A DNA stretch of 64,000 nucleotides from CAXTKD01 sp964244885 (GTDB taxonomy: Bacteria; Pseudomonadota; Alphaproteobacteria; Sphingomonadales; Sphingomonadaceae): contig CAXTKD010000003.1 of NCBI GenBank assembly GCA_964244885.1, positions 1 to 64,000 of the forward strand, read 5' to 3'. The notes below the pieces were generated by a model. It made no database searches. It was not told the DNA's origin and worked only from the letters and a program-made list of their open reading frames with translations. The position numbers were made by a program, and so were the translations under genes. Below are positions 50,978-59,799 of this stretch, piece by piece. The first letter of the stretch is position 1. Every line of letters starts with the position of its first letter.

Positions 50978-51439
50978 TCAGTCGACCGGCACCCCCGGCG
51001 CGGTCTTCGATGTGCGGATCGTCAGCGACGTCTTCACATGCTCGACGTTGGGCGCCGGCGTCAGCTCGCTGGTCAGGAAGCGCTGGAAGCCCTGCAGGTC
51101 GCGAGCGACGATCTTCAGGATGAAGTCGATCTCGCCGTTGAGCATATGGCATTCGCGGACCTGCGGCAGCGCCGCGACATGCTCCTCGAAGGCGCGCAAA
51201 TCCTTTTCCGCCTGGCTCTTGAGGCTGACCATCGCGAACACCGTGATGCCGTAGCCGAGCGCCTCCGGATCGAGATCGGCGTGATAGCCGCGCAGGATTC
51301 CGGCGTCTTCCAGCGCCCGGACGCGCCGGAGGCAGGGCGGCGCGGTCAGGCCGGCGCGGGCCGCCAACTCGACATTGGTCATCCGGCCGTCGTCCTGCAG
51401 GTTCTTCAGGATCAGGCGGTCGATGGCGTCGATTTGCAT
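50978..51439 (-). CDS. Lrp/AsnC family transcriptional regulator
   Basis: 153 aa. IDAIDRLILKNLQDDGRMTN and VELAARAGLTAPPCLRRVRALEDAGILRGYHADLDPEALG form the N-terminal HTH; the C-terminal RAM domain (MVSLKSQAEKDL, VRECHMLNGEIDFILKIVARDL) would bind an amino acid. Divergent from the histidine kinase gene. Confidence 0.94.
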   Translation of the reverse strand: MQIDAIDRLILKNLQDDGRMTNVELAARAGLTAPPCLRRVRALEDAGILRGYHADLDPEALGYGITVFAMVSLKSQAEKDLRAFEEHVAALPQVRECHMLNGEIDFILKIVARDLQGFQRFLTSELTPAPNVEHVKTSLTIRTSKTAPGVPVD

Positions 51440-51580
51440 GCGTCGGAACCCCCAAGGCCAAAAACATCAGCCGCCAGGAGCCAACCATAATAAAATTGCG
51501 TGCTCGCGCAATTCTCGGATTGTTGAGAGGCTGGTGTTCGCCTTCGCTCTCGTCTTAAATGCCGCCTGGGGAGTGCAACG

Positions 51581-52636
51581 ATGCGGGCCGACAGCGCCAC
51601 CTACGCAGATCCGGCGATCGCCGACGCCGAGCAACGGCTGGCGGCCTTCACCGAACGGCTGCGCGAGCCGTCGGCGCTCGCCTGCGACGGCCGGTGGGAA
51701 TGTGATCGCCGCGGACGCGTCGTGTGGAGCGATGGCGAGGGTCTCTCCGTCGGCGATCCGATCGCCGCCCTCGGGCCGACCGACGAATTGCGGGCGAGGT
51801 TCGTGCGCCGCGCGCCGTTTCGCAACGTGGTGGCTGGATTGGGCTGGCGAATCAGCGGCGTGCCGATTTTCGCGGCCAAGAACGGCATGTTTCTCGGCTA
51901 TCGGGGAACCTCATCCCGTGTCGCGCCGGAGGCGGCGCGTCCGGGGCTGTTCGACACCGGCGCCTCGGTCGATTCGTTCGCGCAGATGGCGCACGAGGTC
52001 CGCACGCCGCTCACCGCGATCATGGGTTTCGCGCAGATGATCGAGGGGGAGGCGTTGGGCGAGGCCGCTCCGGCGCACCGTGAAAGGGCGGCCGCGATCC
52101 TCGAAAACGCCGCTCGGCTGCTGGAGGCCGTCGACGACCTTGCCGACGCGACCCGGCTGGAACAGGGGCGCTACGCCATCGACGACGGCGCCGCCGACGT
52201 CGCGCCGCTGCTCGAAGCGCTGACCGATCGCTTCCGTCCGGTCGCGGCGCGCGCGGGAGTCCGGCTCGTCCTGACCATTCTTCCGCCGCTGCCGGGGGCG
52301 GCCGTCGACGAGCGGACGCTGTCGCGGGCCTTCGATCGGACGCTGGCGGCGCTGCTGGCCTGTGCGGCCGACGAAGTGCTGACCGTCACCGCCGAGGCCA
52401 GCGAAGGACCCATCGAGCTGCGAATCAGCCGGCCCGCCGCGTTGATGCAATTGTCGCGGGAGGAGTTGCTCGACCCGCGCCGCCGCATCGCCTGCCCGGG
52501 CTCGCTGGCCCCGATCCTGGGAATCGGTTTCGGGCTGCGGCTGGCCGAGCGGTTGATCGCGGCGGCTGGCGGCCGCTTCGAAATCGGCCCGCAGGCGATC
52601 CGCATGGTGATTCCGGGAATCGCAAATCTCGCCTGA
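51581..52636 (+). CDS. Degenerate sensor histidine kinase
   Basis: 351 aa, no predicted membrane helix. The H box MAHEVRTPLTAIMGFAQMI (His138) is intact and the dimerisation helices follow. The catalytic domain is unusual: where the N box (with an Asn) should lie, the sequence is DERTLSRAFDRTLAALLACA, and no DxGxG box precedes GIGFGLRLAERLIAAAGG, which does resemble a G2 box. It may be a phosphotransferase, a kinase acting in trans, or a pseudo-kinase. The N-terminal 120 residues may be a divergent PAS domain. Confidence 0.82.
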   Translation: MRADSATYADPAIADAEQRLAAFTERLREPSALACDGRWECDRRGRVVWSDGEGLSVGDPIAALGPTDELRARFVRRAPFRNVVAGLGWRISGVPIFAAKNGMFLGYRGTSSRVAPEAARPGLFDTGASVDSFAQMAHEVRTPLTAIMGFAQMIEGEALGEAAPAHRERAAAILENAARLLEAVDDLADATRLEQGRYAIDDGAADVAPLLEALTDRFRPVAARAGVRLVLTILPPLPGAAVDERTLSRAFDRTLAALLACAADEVLTVTAEASEGPIELRISRPAALMQLSREELLDPRRRIACPGSLAPILGIGFGLRLAERLIAAAGGRFEIGPQAIRMVIPGIANLA

Positions 52637-52677
52637 GGCCCCTAGATAAGGCCCGCAACGATCTGAGGAGTTCTCGC

Positions 52678-53646
52678 GTGGGCGACAGGCATAGCCGCGT
52701 ATTGATCATCGGCTCCGGCCCGGCCGGCTACACCGCCGCCGTCTACGCCGCGCGCGCCGCGCTGGCGCCGATGCTCGTCCAGGGCATTCAGCCGGGCGGC
52801 CAGCTCACCGTCACCACCGATGTCGAGAACTGGCCGGGCGAGACCTCGATCATGGGGCCCGACCTGATGGTCAAGATGGCGGCGCAGGCCGAGCATGTCG
52901 GCACCGAGCTGATCTCCGACATCATCACCTCGGTCGACCTGTCGCGCGCGCCGTTCGTCGCGCAGGGCGATTCGGGCGATACCTACAGCGGCGACACCCT
53001 GGTGATCGCGACCGGCGCGCAGGCGCGCTGGCTGGGCCTGCCGTCGGAAACCCGGTTTCGCGGTTTCGGCGTTTCGGCCTGCGCGACCTGCGACGGCTTC
53101 TTCTATCGCGGCAAGGTCGTCGCGGTGGTCGGCGGCGGCAACACCGCGGTCGAGGAAGCGCTGTTCCTCACCAATTTCGCCACCAAGGTCTATCTGATCC
53201 ACCGCCGCGACACGCTTCGCGCCGACGCCACCAACCAGGCGCGGCTGGCCGCGAACCCCAAGATTGAGATGGTGTGGAACGCTGAGGTTCTCGATGTGCA
53301 CGGCACCGAATCGCCCTTGGGCGTCACCGGCATCACGCTCGGCGATCCGCGCGGCGGCGGCGGGCGAACGCTCGCGGTCGACGGGCTGTTCGTCGCGATC
53401 GGCCACGACCCCGCGACCGAGCTTTTCAAGGGCCAGCTCAGGATGGACGAAGAGGGCTATATCCTGACCGCGCCCGACTCCACCGCGACCTCGGTCCCCG
53501 GCGTGTTCGCCGCCGGCGACGTCAAGGACAAGGTCTATCGCCAGGCGGTGACCGCCGCCGCGATGGGCTGCATGGCCGCGCTTGAGGCTGAGCGTTATCT
53601 CGCGCACCATTCGGTGACCCAGATCGCAGCCGAGGCGGCGGAGTAG
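52678..53646 (+). CDS. trxB: Thioredoxin-disulfide reductase
   Basis: 322-aa flavoenzyme. RVLIIGSGPAGYTAAVYAAR (FAD), PGGQLTVTTDVENWPG, the redox CATC in GVSACATCDGFFYRGK, NADPH motif VVGGGNTAVEEALFL and GVFAAGDVKDKVYRQA are all present. Passes electrons from NADPH to thioredoxin. GTG start; the next gene begins right at its stop. Confidence 0.97.
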   Translation: MGDRHSRVLIIGSGPAGYTAAVYAARAALAPMLVQGIQPGGQLTVTTDVENWPGETSIMGPDLMVKMAAQAEHVGTELISDIITSVDLSRAPFVAQGDSGDTYSGDTLVIATGAQARWLGLPSETRFRGFGVSACATCDGFFYRGKVVAVVGGGNTAVEEALFLTNFATKVYLIHRRDTLRADATNQARLAANPKIEMVWNAEVLDVHGTESPLGVTGITLGDPRGGGGRTLAVDGLFVAIGHDPATELFKGQLRMDEEGYILTAPDSTATSVPGVFAAGDVKDKVYRQAVTAAAMGCMAALEAERYLAHHSVTQIAAEAAE

Positions 53647-54573
53647 GTGCAGCTCGACTGGGAGAAGCTCCGGCTGTTCCACTGCGTGGCGGAGGCCGGC
53701 AGCTTCACCGAGGCGGCCAAGCGGCTGCACATGAGCCAGCCCGCGCTCTCCCGCCAGATCCAGGCGCTCGAGGCGTCGCTCGGCGCCAAGCTGTTCCATC
53801 GCCACGCCCGCGGCCTCGCGATGACTCACGAGGGCGAGCAGCTCCACGCCGCGACGCACGACATGCACGAGCGGATCGAGCGCACCCAGCAAGGCATCGA
53901 ATTCTCGCGCGAGCGGCCGACCGGCGAGTTGCGCGTCACCACCACGGTGAGCTTCGGCTCGACCTGGCTGGCGCGCAACCTCAAGGACTTCATCGACCTC
54001 TATCCCGACATCAACGTCACGCTGCTGCTGTCCGACGACGATGTCGACCTGGCGAGGCGCGAGGCCGATGTGGCGATTCGCTTCCACCCGCCGCACCAGT
54101 CGGACCTCATCCAGCGCGCGCTCGTGCCCGTTCGCTACCTTCTCGTCGCCTCGCCTGAATATCTCGAGAAGCACGGCGAGCCTCGGACCGCCGAGGAGCT
54201 CGACCGCCACCGGCTGGTCTCCTACGGCGCGCTGGCGCCCGATCCGATCCGCTCGGTCAACTGGATCCTCGACGTCGGCCACAGCGGCCCGCCGCGCGTG
54301 CCGGCGCTGACGGTGAACAACATCTTCGGGTTGCTCCAGGCGGTGGAGGCGGGGATCGGCATCGGTGCGCTGCCGAGCTATCTGGTCAACTTCTCGGGCA
54401 AGGTCCGGCATGTTCTGCCCTCGGTCCAGGGGCCGGTGTTTCGGACCTATTTCGTCTACCCTTCGGAGATGCGTCAGTCGGTGCGCGTAGCGGTGCTGCG
54501 CGATTTCCTCGTCGAACGCATGACCGCCAAGGCGATCGACGGCCCGCTCCTCACCCATGCCTCGGCTGCATAG
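53647..54573 (+). CDS. LysR family transcriptional regulator
   Basis: 308 aa. N-terminal wHTH FHCVAEAGSFTEAAKRLHMS and QPALSRQIQALEASLGAKLF, then a periplasmic-binding-like effector domain (TGELRVTTTVSFGSTWLARN, DVDLARREADVAIRF, YLLVASPEYLEKHGEP). GTG start abuts the trxB stop with no gap, so it is co-transcribed with trxB. A role in redox control is inference. Confidence 0.93.
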   Translation: MQLDWEKLRLFHCVAEAGSFTEAAKRLHMSQPALSRQIQALEASLGAKLFHRHARGLAMTHEGEQLHAATHDMHERIERTQQGIEFSRERPTGELRVTTTVSFGSTWLARNLKDFIDLYPDINVTLLLSDDDVDLARREADVAIRFHPPHQSDLIQRALVPVRYLLVASPEYLEKHGEPRTAEELDRHRLVSYGALAPDPIRSVNWILDVGHSGPPRVPALTVNNIFGLLQAVEAGIGIGALPSYLVNFSGKVRHVLPSVQGPVFRTYFVYPSEMRQSVRVAVLRDFLVERMTAKAIDGPLLTHASAA

Positions 54574-54685
54574 CTGACCACCGCATCCAGCGTCTGCCGC
54601 TACCGTCTCAGCGAGCGCATATAGCCCGGGTCGCTGCTAACGCAGCACTGTCGGCAGTCCGGTCCTCCCCCGTGACGCTGGCTGA

Positions 54686-54722
54686 GCCCCCGGCGCATCT
54701 CCCCTCCCTCCGCGCCGGGGGC
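54686..54722. repeat. GC-rich hairpin in trxB-lysR / deacetylase gap
   Basis: Arms GCCCCCGGCGC and GCGCCGGGGGC (11 bp, perfect) with a 15-nt pyrimidine-rich loop. No T tract follows. No gene is seen in the rest of the 196-bp gap (54574-54769). Confidence 0.6.
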
Positions 54723-54769
54723 CCCCAGCGCCTCTTTGCGCCGGCCCGATCAGCCCCTAAGCAGACGGC

Positions 54770-55756
54770 ATGCTGTCACCCACCGCTCCGCTTTACGTCG
54801 ACTTTCCGGAATCCTTTGGCCAGCGCGTCATGGTCTTCGTCGACACCGAGGAAGAGTTCGACTGGACGATGCCCAAGCGCCGCGACGCGACCTCGGTGCG
54901 GGCGGTCAGCGCGCTTCCCAAGGCGCACGCCGTGCTGCGCGGCTATGGCGTCACCCCCGCCTATCTGATCGACTATCCGGTGGCGACGACACCCGCGAGC
55001 GTCGAGGTGCTTCGCGGCTTCGTCGAGGCGGGGGAGTGCCTGATCGGCTCGCAGCTCCACCCTTGGGTCAACCCGCCGTTCGACGAGACCGTCGACAGCT
55101 TCAACTCCTTTCCCGGCAACCTGCCGCGCGGCATCGAGCGCGCCAAGATCGCGGCGCTGACCGAGGCGATCACCACCAACTTCGGCCAGCGCCCGATCGT
55201 CTATCGCGCCGGCCGCTACGGCGTCGGCCCCAACACCGAGGCACTGCTCGACGAGCAAGGCTATCGCATGGACGTCTCGGTGCGGCCGTTCTTCGATTAT
55301 CGCGGGGAGGGGGGGCCGCATTTTCGCGGCATGCAGGCGCGGCCCTATTGGACGGGGCACGAGCGCCGGCTGCTCGAAGTACCGTTGAGCTCCGCGTTCA
55401 TCGGCGGCTTCAGCGGCTTTGGCGAGCCGCTGTTCCGCGCGAGCCAGTGGCCGCCGCTCCGCGCCCTGCTGGCGCGCACCCGGCTGTTGAACCGAGTCGC
55501 GCTGACGCCTGAAGGCTTCCCGCTCGACGAGGCGCTGAAGGTGCTGGGCGTCATGCTCGATTCGGGCACGCGCCTGTTCAGCATCTCTTTCCACTCGCCA
55601 TCGGTCGAGCCGGGCCACACGCCCTACGTCCGCGACGCTGCAGACCTCAGGGCCTTCTACGCTTGGTTCGACGGCGTCTTCGAGTGCCTGGCGAAGGCCG
55701 GTGTCACGCCCGTCGATGTGCCCGAGGTGCTTGCCGCTGCCGGAGGGACGCGATAA
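54770..55756 (+). CDS. WalW-like polysaccharide deacetylase family protein
   Basis: 328 aa. VFVDTEEEFDWTMPKR near the N-terminus is the WalW-type metal-site motif of the NodB-like TIM barrel, followed by GVTPAYLIDYPVAT, IGSQLHPWVNPPF and RPIVYRAGRYGVG. No signal peptide, so probably cytoplasmic, acting in capsule or exopolysaccharide assembly. Exact substrate unknown. Confidence 0.82.
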   Translation: MLSPTAPLYVDFPESFGQRVMVFVDTEEEFDWTMPKRRDATSVRAVSALPKAHAVLRGYGVTPAYLIDYPVATTPASVEVLRGFVEAGECLIGSQLHPWVNPPFDETVDSFNSFPGNLPRGIERAKIAALTEAITTNFGQRPIVYRAGRYGVGPNTEALLDEQGYRMDVSVRPFFDYRGEGGPHFRGMQARPYWTGHERRLLEVPLSSAFIGGFSGFGEPLFRASQWPPLRALLARTRLLNRVALTPEGFPLDEALKVLGVMLDSGTRLFSISFHSPSVEPGHTPYVRDAADLRAFYAWFDGVFECLAKAGVTPVDVPEVLAAAGGTR

Positions 55757-55770
55757 CCGCTTGGCGGCGT

Positions 55771-55847
55771 GGGCCTGTAGCTCAATTGGTTAGAGCTGAC
55801 CGCTCATAACGGTTAGGTTGCGGGTTCAAGTCCTGCCGGGCCCACCA
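55771..55847 (+). tRNA. tRNA with CAT anticodon (Ile2 or elongator Met)
   Basis: Acceptor GGGCCTG/CGGGCCC with one G-T pair, D-arm GCTCAATTGGTTAGAGC, anticodon stem GACCG-CTCATAA-CGGTT with CAT, T-arm GGGTTCAAGTCC, encoded CCA. Overall it looks more like a lysidine-modified tRNA-Ile2 than an initiator (normal acceptor pairing), but this needs a tilS-substrate check. 77 nt. Its 3' end overlaps the antisense end of moaE. Confidence 0.9.
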
Positions 55848-56284
55848 CCATCCCAGCGCGCCGCCGCCGCATCGTCGGCCAGCGCCGCTTCGACCCAGCG
55901 CGTCTCGCCCGCCACTTGTTCCCGCTTCCAGAACGGCGAGCCCGTCTTCAGCCGGTCTATGAGGAACGCGCAAGCATCGAGCGCGGCGGCGCGATGGGGG
56001 GAGGCGACCGCCACAAGCACGATCGGCTCTCCCGTCAGCATCCGCCCAATTCGGTGGACGACCGCGCCGGCGGTGATCGGCCAGCGCGCCTCCGTATCCG
56101 CCGCGATAGCCTGCATCGCTCGTTCGGTCATGCCGGGATAATGTTCGAGCGTCAGCGCCTCCGCCGGCGCGCGAACGACGCCCAGAAAGCTCGCGACCGC
56201 GCCGATATCGCCGCGACCCTCGTGAAGCGCCGCGATCTCCGCGCCGGCATCGAATGGCTCGTGCTGGATGCGGACGGCGATCAT
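55826..56284 (-). CDS. moaE: Molybdopterin synthase catalytic subunit MoaE
   Basis: 152 aa. FDAGAEIAALHEGRGDIGAVASFLGVVR, LTLEHYPGMTERAM, VVHRIGRMLTGEPIVLVAVASPHR and DRLKTGSPFWKREQ are conserved MoaE segments; the Lys of PFWKRE is the catalytic one. It inserts sulfur into precursor Z with MoaD. The last residues (GGGPGRT) are encoded antisense to the tRNA 3' end. Confidence 0.95.
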   Translation of the reverse strand: MIAVRIQHEPFDAGAEIAALHEGRGDIGAVASFLGVVRAPAEALTLEHYPGMTERAMQAIAADTEARWPITAGAVVHRIGRMLTGEPIVLVAVASPHRAAALDACAFLIDRLKTGSPFWKREQVAGETRWVEAALADDAAAARWDGGGPGRT

Positions 56285-56535
56285 CCCCCCGTGACCGGCG
56301 GGAAGATCGCGACCTCTGCCCCGTCACGAATGACGGTGGTCGGAGCCGCGAAGGTCTGGTCGACCGCCACTCGCAGGCGCGAGCGCTCGGCGAGCGCCGC
56401 CGCGTGCCCGGCGCTTCGAGTCGCGAGCCAGTCGAGCAGGCTTGCCACGTCACCGACCGAATCGGGCGGCTGGAGACGTTCGGCGCCCGTTCCGATCCGC
56501 TCGCGCACCCACGCGAAATAGAGCAGGTCGATCAT
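56281..56535 (-). CDS. moaD: Molybdopterin synthase sulfur-carrier subunit MoaD
   Basis: 84-aa ubiquitin-like carrier: LLYFAWVRERIGTGAE start, VAIFPPVTGG end. The C-terminal Gly-Gly becomes a thiocarboxylate. Stop overlaps the moaE start by four bases, so the two subunits are made together. Confidence 0.94.
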   Translation of the reverse strand: MIDLLYFAWVRERIGTGAERLQPPDSVGDVASLLDWLATRSAGHAAALAERSRLRVAVDQTFAAPTTVIRDGAEVAIFPPVTGG

Positions 56536-56536
56536 C

Positions 56537-57094
56537 TCACGCCATGTGCTTGAGGCCGACGCGGAGATAATCGTAGCCGGTGATCACGGTCAGCGCCGCC
56601 GCCGCCCACAGGCTGACGAAGCCGACCTGATAGGCCGGCAGCCAGGCGGGCAGCATCGGCCCGACGCCTGCCAGCACCAGCGCTCCGATGGCGATCATCT
56701 GGAACGCCGTCTTCCACTTCGCGAGCTGGCTGACCGGCACCGAAACCTGGATTCCCGCGAGATATTCGCGGAGCCCCGAGACCGCGATCTCGCGCAGCAG
56801 GATGATCAGCGCGGCGATCACCGTCCAGCCGTGGACGATGCGATTGTCGATCAGCATGACGATCACCGCCGCGATCATGATCTTGTCGGCGATCGGGTCG
56901 AGGAACTGGCCGAGCTTCGAAACGGTGCCATAGGAGCGCGCGAGATAGCCGTCGAAATAGTCGGTGATGCCGGCGATGCAGAACAGCACGAAGGCGGCCA
57001 GATAGCCGAGCCATCCCGGGTTCCACATGAAGAGGACGAGCAGCGGCACCGCGAAGATGCGGCTGAGCGTCAGGATGTTCGGAAGGCTCCTCAC
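56537..57094 (-). CDS. pgsA: CDP-diacylglycerol-glycerol-3-phosphate 3-phosphatidyltransferase
   Basis: 185-aa membrane enzyme for phosphatidylglycerol synthesis. NILTLSRIFAVPLLVLFMW start and the CDP-alcohol transferase motif DYFDGYLARSYGTVSKLGQF followed by LDPIADK (DxxDGxxARxxxxxxxxGxxxDxxxD) are intact; four further hydrophobic helices. Linkage with uvrC is conserved in many Proteobacteria. Confidence 0.95.
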   Translation of the reverse strand: MRSLPNILTLSRIFAVPLLVLFMWNPGWLGYLAAFVLFCIAGITDYFDGYLARSYGTVSKLGQFLDPIADKIMIAAVIVMLIDNRIVHGWTVIAALIILLREIAVSGLREYLAGIQVSVPVSQLAKWKTAFQMIAIGALVLAGVGPMLPAWLPAYQVGFVSLWAAAALTVITGYDYLRVGLKHMA

Positions 57095-57125
57095 GCGTGG
57101 AGCCTAAGCCATGCGCGCGCCGCCC

Positions 57126-57821
57126 TCAACTCGCGGCCTTCGATCCGCCCATCTCCACCATCGTCCGCGCGCCTTTGACGAAGGCCCTGGCGTTTTCCTC
57201 GCTCTTCATCCGGAGACTCGAATCTTCGGGCACGACGACGCCGCGCCGGACGGCGGGCCGCTCGGCGATGCGGTCGATCCAGCGCTTCAGGTGCGGCAGG
57301 CCGTCGATCGACACGCCCGACCAGCTGTAGGTCCGCGCCCAGCACCAGTTGGCGATGTCGGCGATCGAATAGTCGCCCGCGAGATAGTCGTTTCCGCCGA
57401 GCTGGCGGTCGAGGACGGTGAACAGCCGCCGCACCTCGCCCTGGTAACGGTCGATCGCCGGCTGAATCTTCTCGGGAAAATAGCGGAAGAAGACATTCGC
57501 CTGCCCCATCATCGGCCCGATGCCGCCCATCTGGAACATCAGCCACTGCACGACCCGGCTGCGGCCCTGCACGTCCGTCGGCATCAACTTGCCCGTCTTC
57601 TCGGCGAGGTACAGCAGGATCGCGCCCGATTCGAAGATCGCGAAGCCATCGTCGACCAGAGCCGGCACCCGGCCGTTGGGATTGATCGCGAGGAAGGCGG
57701 GCTGCTTCTGCTCGCCGGCGCGCAGATCGACCTTGCGCACCTCGTAAGGCAGCCCGAGCTCTTCGAGCGCGACCGAAACCTTGTACCCGTTCGGCGTCCC
57801 GGCTGTGTAGAGCTCGATCAT
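57126..57821 (-). CDS. Glutathione S-transferase (YfcG-like)
   Basis: 231 aa. N-terminal thioredoxin-fold MIELYTAGTPNGYKVSVALE, NPNGRVPALVDDGFAIFESG (GSH-binding PALV and ES), and a helical C-terminal domain with YSIADIANWCWARTY. TPNGYKV is the nu-class signature, giving disulfide-bond reductase activity in E. coli YfcG. Start at 57821 chosen over 57896. Confidence 0.92.
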   Translation of the reverse strand: MIELYTAGTPNGYKVSVALEELGLPYEVRKVDLRAGEQKQPAFLAINPNGRVPALVDDGFAIFESGAILLYLAEKTGKLMPTDVQGRSRVVQWLMFQMGGIGPMMGQANVFFRYFPEKIQPAIDRYQGEVRRLFTVLDRQLGGNDYLAGDYSIADIANWCWARTYSWSGVSIDGLPHLKRWIDRIAERPAVRRGVVVPEDSSLRMKSEENARAFVKGARTMVEMGGSKAAS

Positions 57822-57825
57822 CGCG

Positions 57826-59751
57826 TCATCCCTTGGGGTGGAAGTGGTCGTAGACGGTGCGCGCCATCTGCCTCGAGATGCCCGGCGCCTTCTCAAGCGC
57901 TTCGAGTCCCGCGCCGCGCACCGCCTTGCCCGTCCCGAAGTGCATCAGCAACGCCCGCTTGCGCGCCGGGCCGATGCCGGGAACGTCGTCGAGGGGGTTG
58001 GCGGCGATCGACTTGGTGCGCTTGGCGCGGTGCGCGCCGATGGCGAATCGGTGCGCTTCATCACGGAGGCGCTGGAGGAAGAACAGCACCGGCGCGTTCG
58101 GGGGCAGCGTGAGCTCGCGCCCGCCGGGCAGGTAGAAGGTCTCGCGCCCCGCGTTGCGGTCCGGCCCCTTGGCGACTCCGACGACGCAGACCTGGTGCAC
58201 GCCCATCTCGCCGAGCGTCTGCATCACGGCGTTCAATTGCCCGCGCCCGCCGTCGATCAGCAGCAGGTCCGGCCATTCGCCGCTCTGCCGGTCGGGGTCC
58301 TCGCGCTCCAGCCGCGCGAATCGCCGGCCGAGGACGTGGCGCATCATCGCGAAATCGTCGCCGGGCTCGATCGTCTCGTCGCGGATGTTGAACTTGCGAT
58401 AGGCGCTCTTGCGGAAGCCCTCCGGCCCCGCGACGATCATCGCGCCGAGCGCATTGGTCCCCTGGATGTGGCTGTTGTCGTAGACCTCGATGCGCTGCGG
58501 CGGCTCGGCGAGGTCGAACAGGTCGGCGAGTTCGCGCAGCAGCTTGGCCTGAGTCGTCGACTCGGCGAGCCGGCGCTCCAGCGCCTCGACCGCGTTGCGC
58601 TGCGCCTGCTGCACCAGCCGGCGCGGATTGCCCCGCTGCGGCGCGCGAATCACCACCCTGCGCCCGGCCTGCGCGGACAGCGCTTCGGCGAGCAGGTCGG
58701 CCTCCGTGAGCACCCGGTCGAGCATCACCTCTCGCGGGACCGGCGTATCGTCGTAAAGCTGCGACAGGAAGGACAGCAGCACCTCGCCTTCCTCGATGCC
58801 GTCGGTATGCGCCGGGAAGAACGCGCGGTGGCCCCAGTTCTGCCCGCCGCGGATGAAGAAGGCCTGGATGCACACCTGCCCGGCCTTCGAAGCCAGCGCG
58901 AAGATGTCGGCGTCGGCGGTGTCGCCCGACGAGATCGCCTGCGCGTCCTGGATATAGGTCAGCGCACGCAGGCGGTCGCGAACCATCGCCGCCTGCTCGA
59001 AATCGAGGTTCGCCGAAGCGGCTTCCATCGCCCCGCCGAGCTTGCGCTGCACGTCCTGGCTGCGGCCCGTCAGGAAGCCCTTGGCGTCTGCCACCAGCTC
59101 GGCATAGCCCGCCTTATCGATTCGCCCGACGCAGGGCGCCGAGCAGCGGCGGATTTGATGCAGCAAACAGGGTCGCGAGCGGTTGGCGAAGAAGCTGTCG
59201 GTGCAGGAGCGCAGCAGGAACACCTTCTGCAGCGCGTTCAAGGTCTGGCCGACCGCGCCGGCGCTGGCGAAGGGGCCGTAATAGCTGCCCTTGCCGGTGC
59301 GCGCGCCGCGATGCTTGGAGATGCGCGGGAACTCGGTGTCCTCGCGCAGGAAGATGAAGGGGAAGCTCTTGTCGTCGCGCAGCAGGACGTTGAAGGCGGG
59401 GCGGAAGCGCTTGATGAGCTGCGCTTCCAGCAGCAGCGCCTCGGCCTCGGTCGCGGTCGTGACGATCGTCATCGCGCGGGTGAGCGACACCATGCGCTGC
59501 AGGCGGCGCGGCATTCGAGTCACCTGCGTGTAGTTGGTGACTCGCGCCTTGAGGCTGCGCGCCTTGCCGACATAGAGCACGTCGCCGCCGGCATCCTGCA
59601 TCCGGTAGACGCCGGGCCGGGCGGGGAGGGTGCGGAGCACGTTGCGGATCGCCGCGATTCCGGCTTCCAGGTCGGGTTTGTCGCGCCCGCGCACTGCGTA
59701 GGTGGCCGCCTCTTCGGAGAATCGGTCGATGGGGGGTGTCGAGCTCACCAT
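57826..59751 (-). CDS. uvrC: UvrABC excinuclease subunit C
   Basis: 641 aa. N-terminal GIY-YIG nuclease domain (PGVYRMQDAGGDVLYVGKAR, then YTQ), UVR domain (LGGAMEAASANLDFEQAAMV), RNase H-like 5' nuclease domain (VYDNSHIQGTNALGAMIV; LLLIDGGRGQLNA) and C-terminal HhH pair (LDDVPGIGPARKRALLMHFG). Makes both incisions in nucleotide excision repair. Heads the uvrC-gst-pgsA-moaD-moaE run. Confidence 0.96.
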   Translation of the reverse strand: MVSSTPPIDRFSEEAATYAVRGRDKPDLEAGIAAIRNVLRTLPARPGVYRMQDAGGDVLYVGKARSLKARVTNYTQVTRMPRRLQRMVSLTRAMTIVTTATEAEALLLEAQLIKRFRPAFNVLLRDDKSFPFIFLREDTEFPRISKHRGARTGKGSYYGPFASAGAVGQTLNALQKVFLLRSCTDSFFANRSRPCLLHQIRRCSAPCVGRIDKAGYAELVADAKGFLTGRSQDVQRKLGGAMEAASANLDFEQAAMVRDRLRALTYIQDAQAISSGDTADADIFALASKAGQVCIQAFFIRGGQNWGHRAFFPAHTDGIEEGEVLLSFLSQLYDDTPVPREVMLDRVLTEADLLAEALSAQAGRRVVIRAPQRGNPRRLVQQAQRNAVEALERRLAESTTQAKLLRELADLFDLAEPPQRIEVYDNSHIQGTNALGAMIVAGPEGFRKSAYRKFNIRDETIEPGDDFAMMRHVLGRRFARLEREDPDRQSGEWPDLLLIDGGRGQLNAVMQTLGEMGVHQVCVVGVAKGPDRNAGRETFYLPGGRELTLPPNAPVLFFLQRLRDEAHRFAIGAHRAKRTKSIAANPLDDVPGIGPARKRALLMHFGTGKAVRGAGLEALEKAPGISRQMARTVYDHFHPKG

Positions 59752-59799
59752 CCTGACTTAGGAGTCGGACGAATCGCAGACAAGCGTTAGGGGCAGGGA

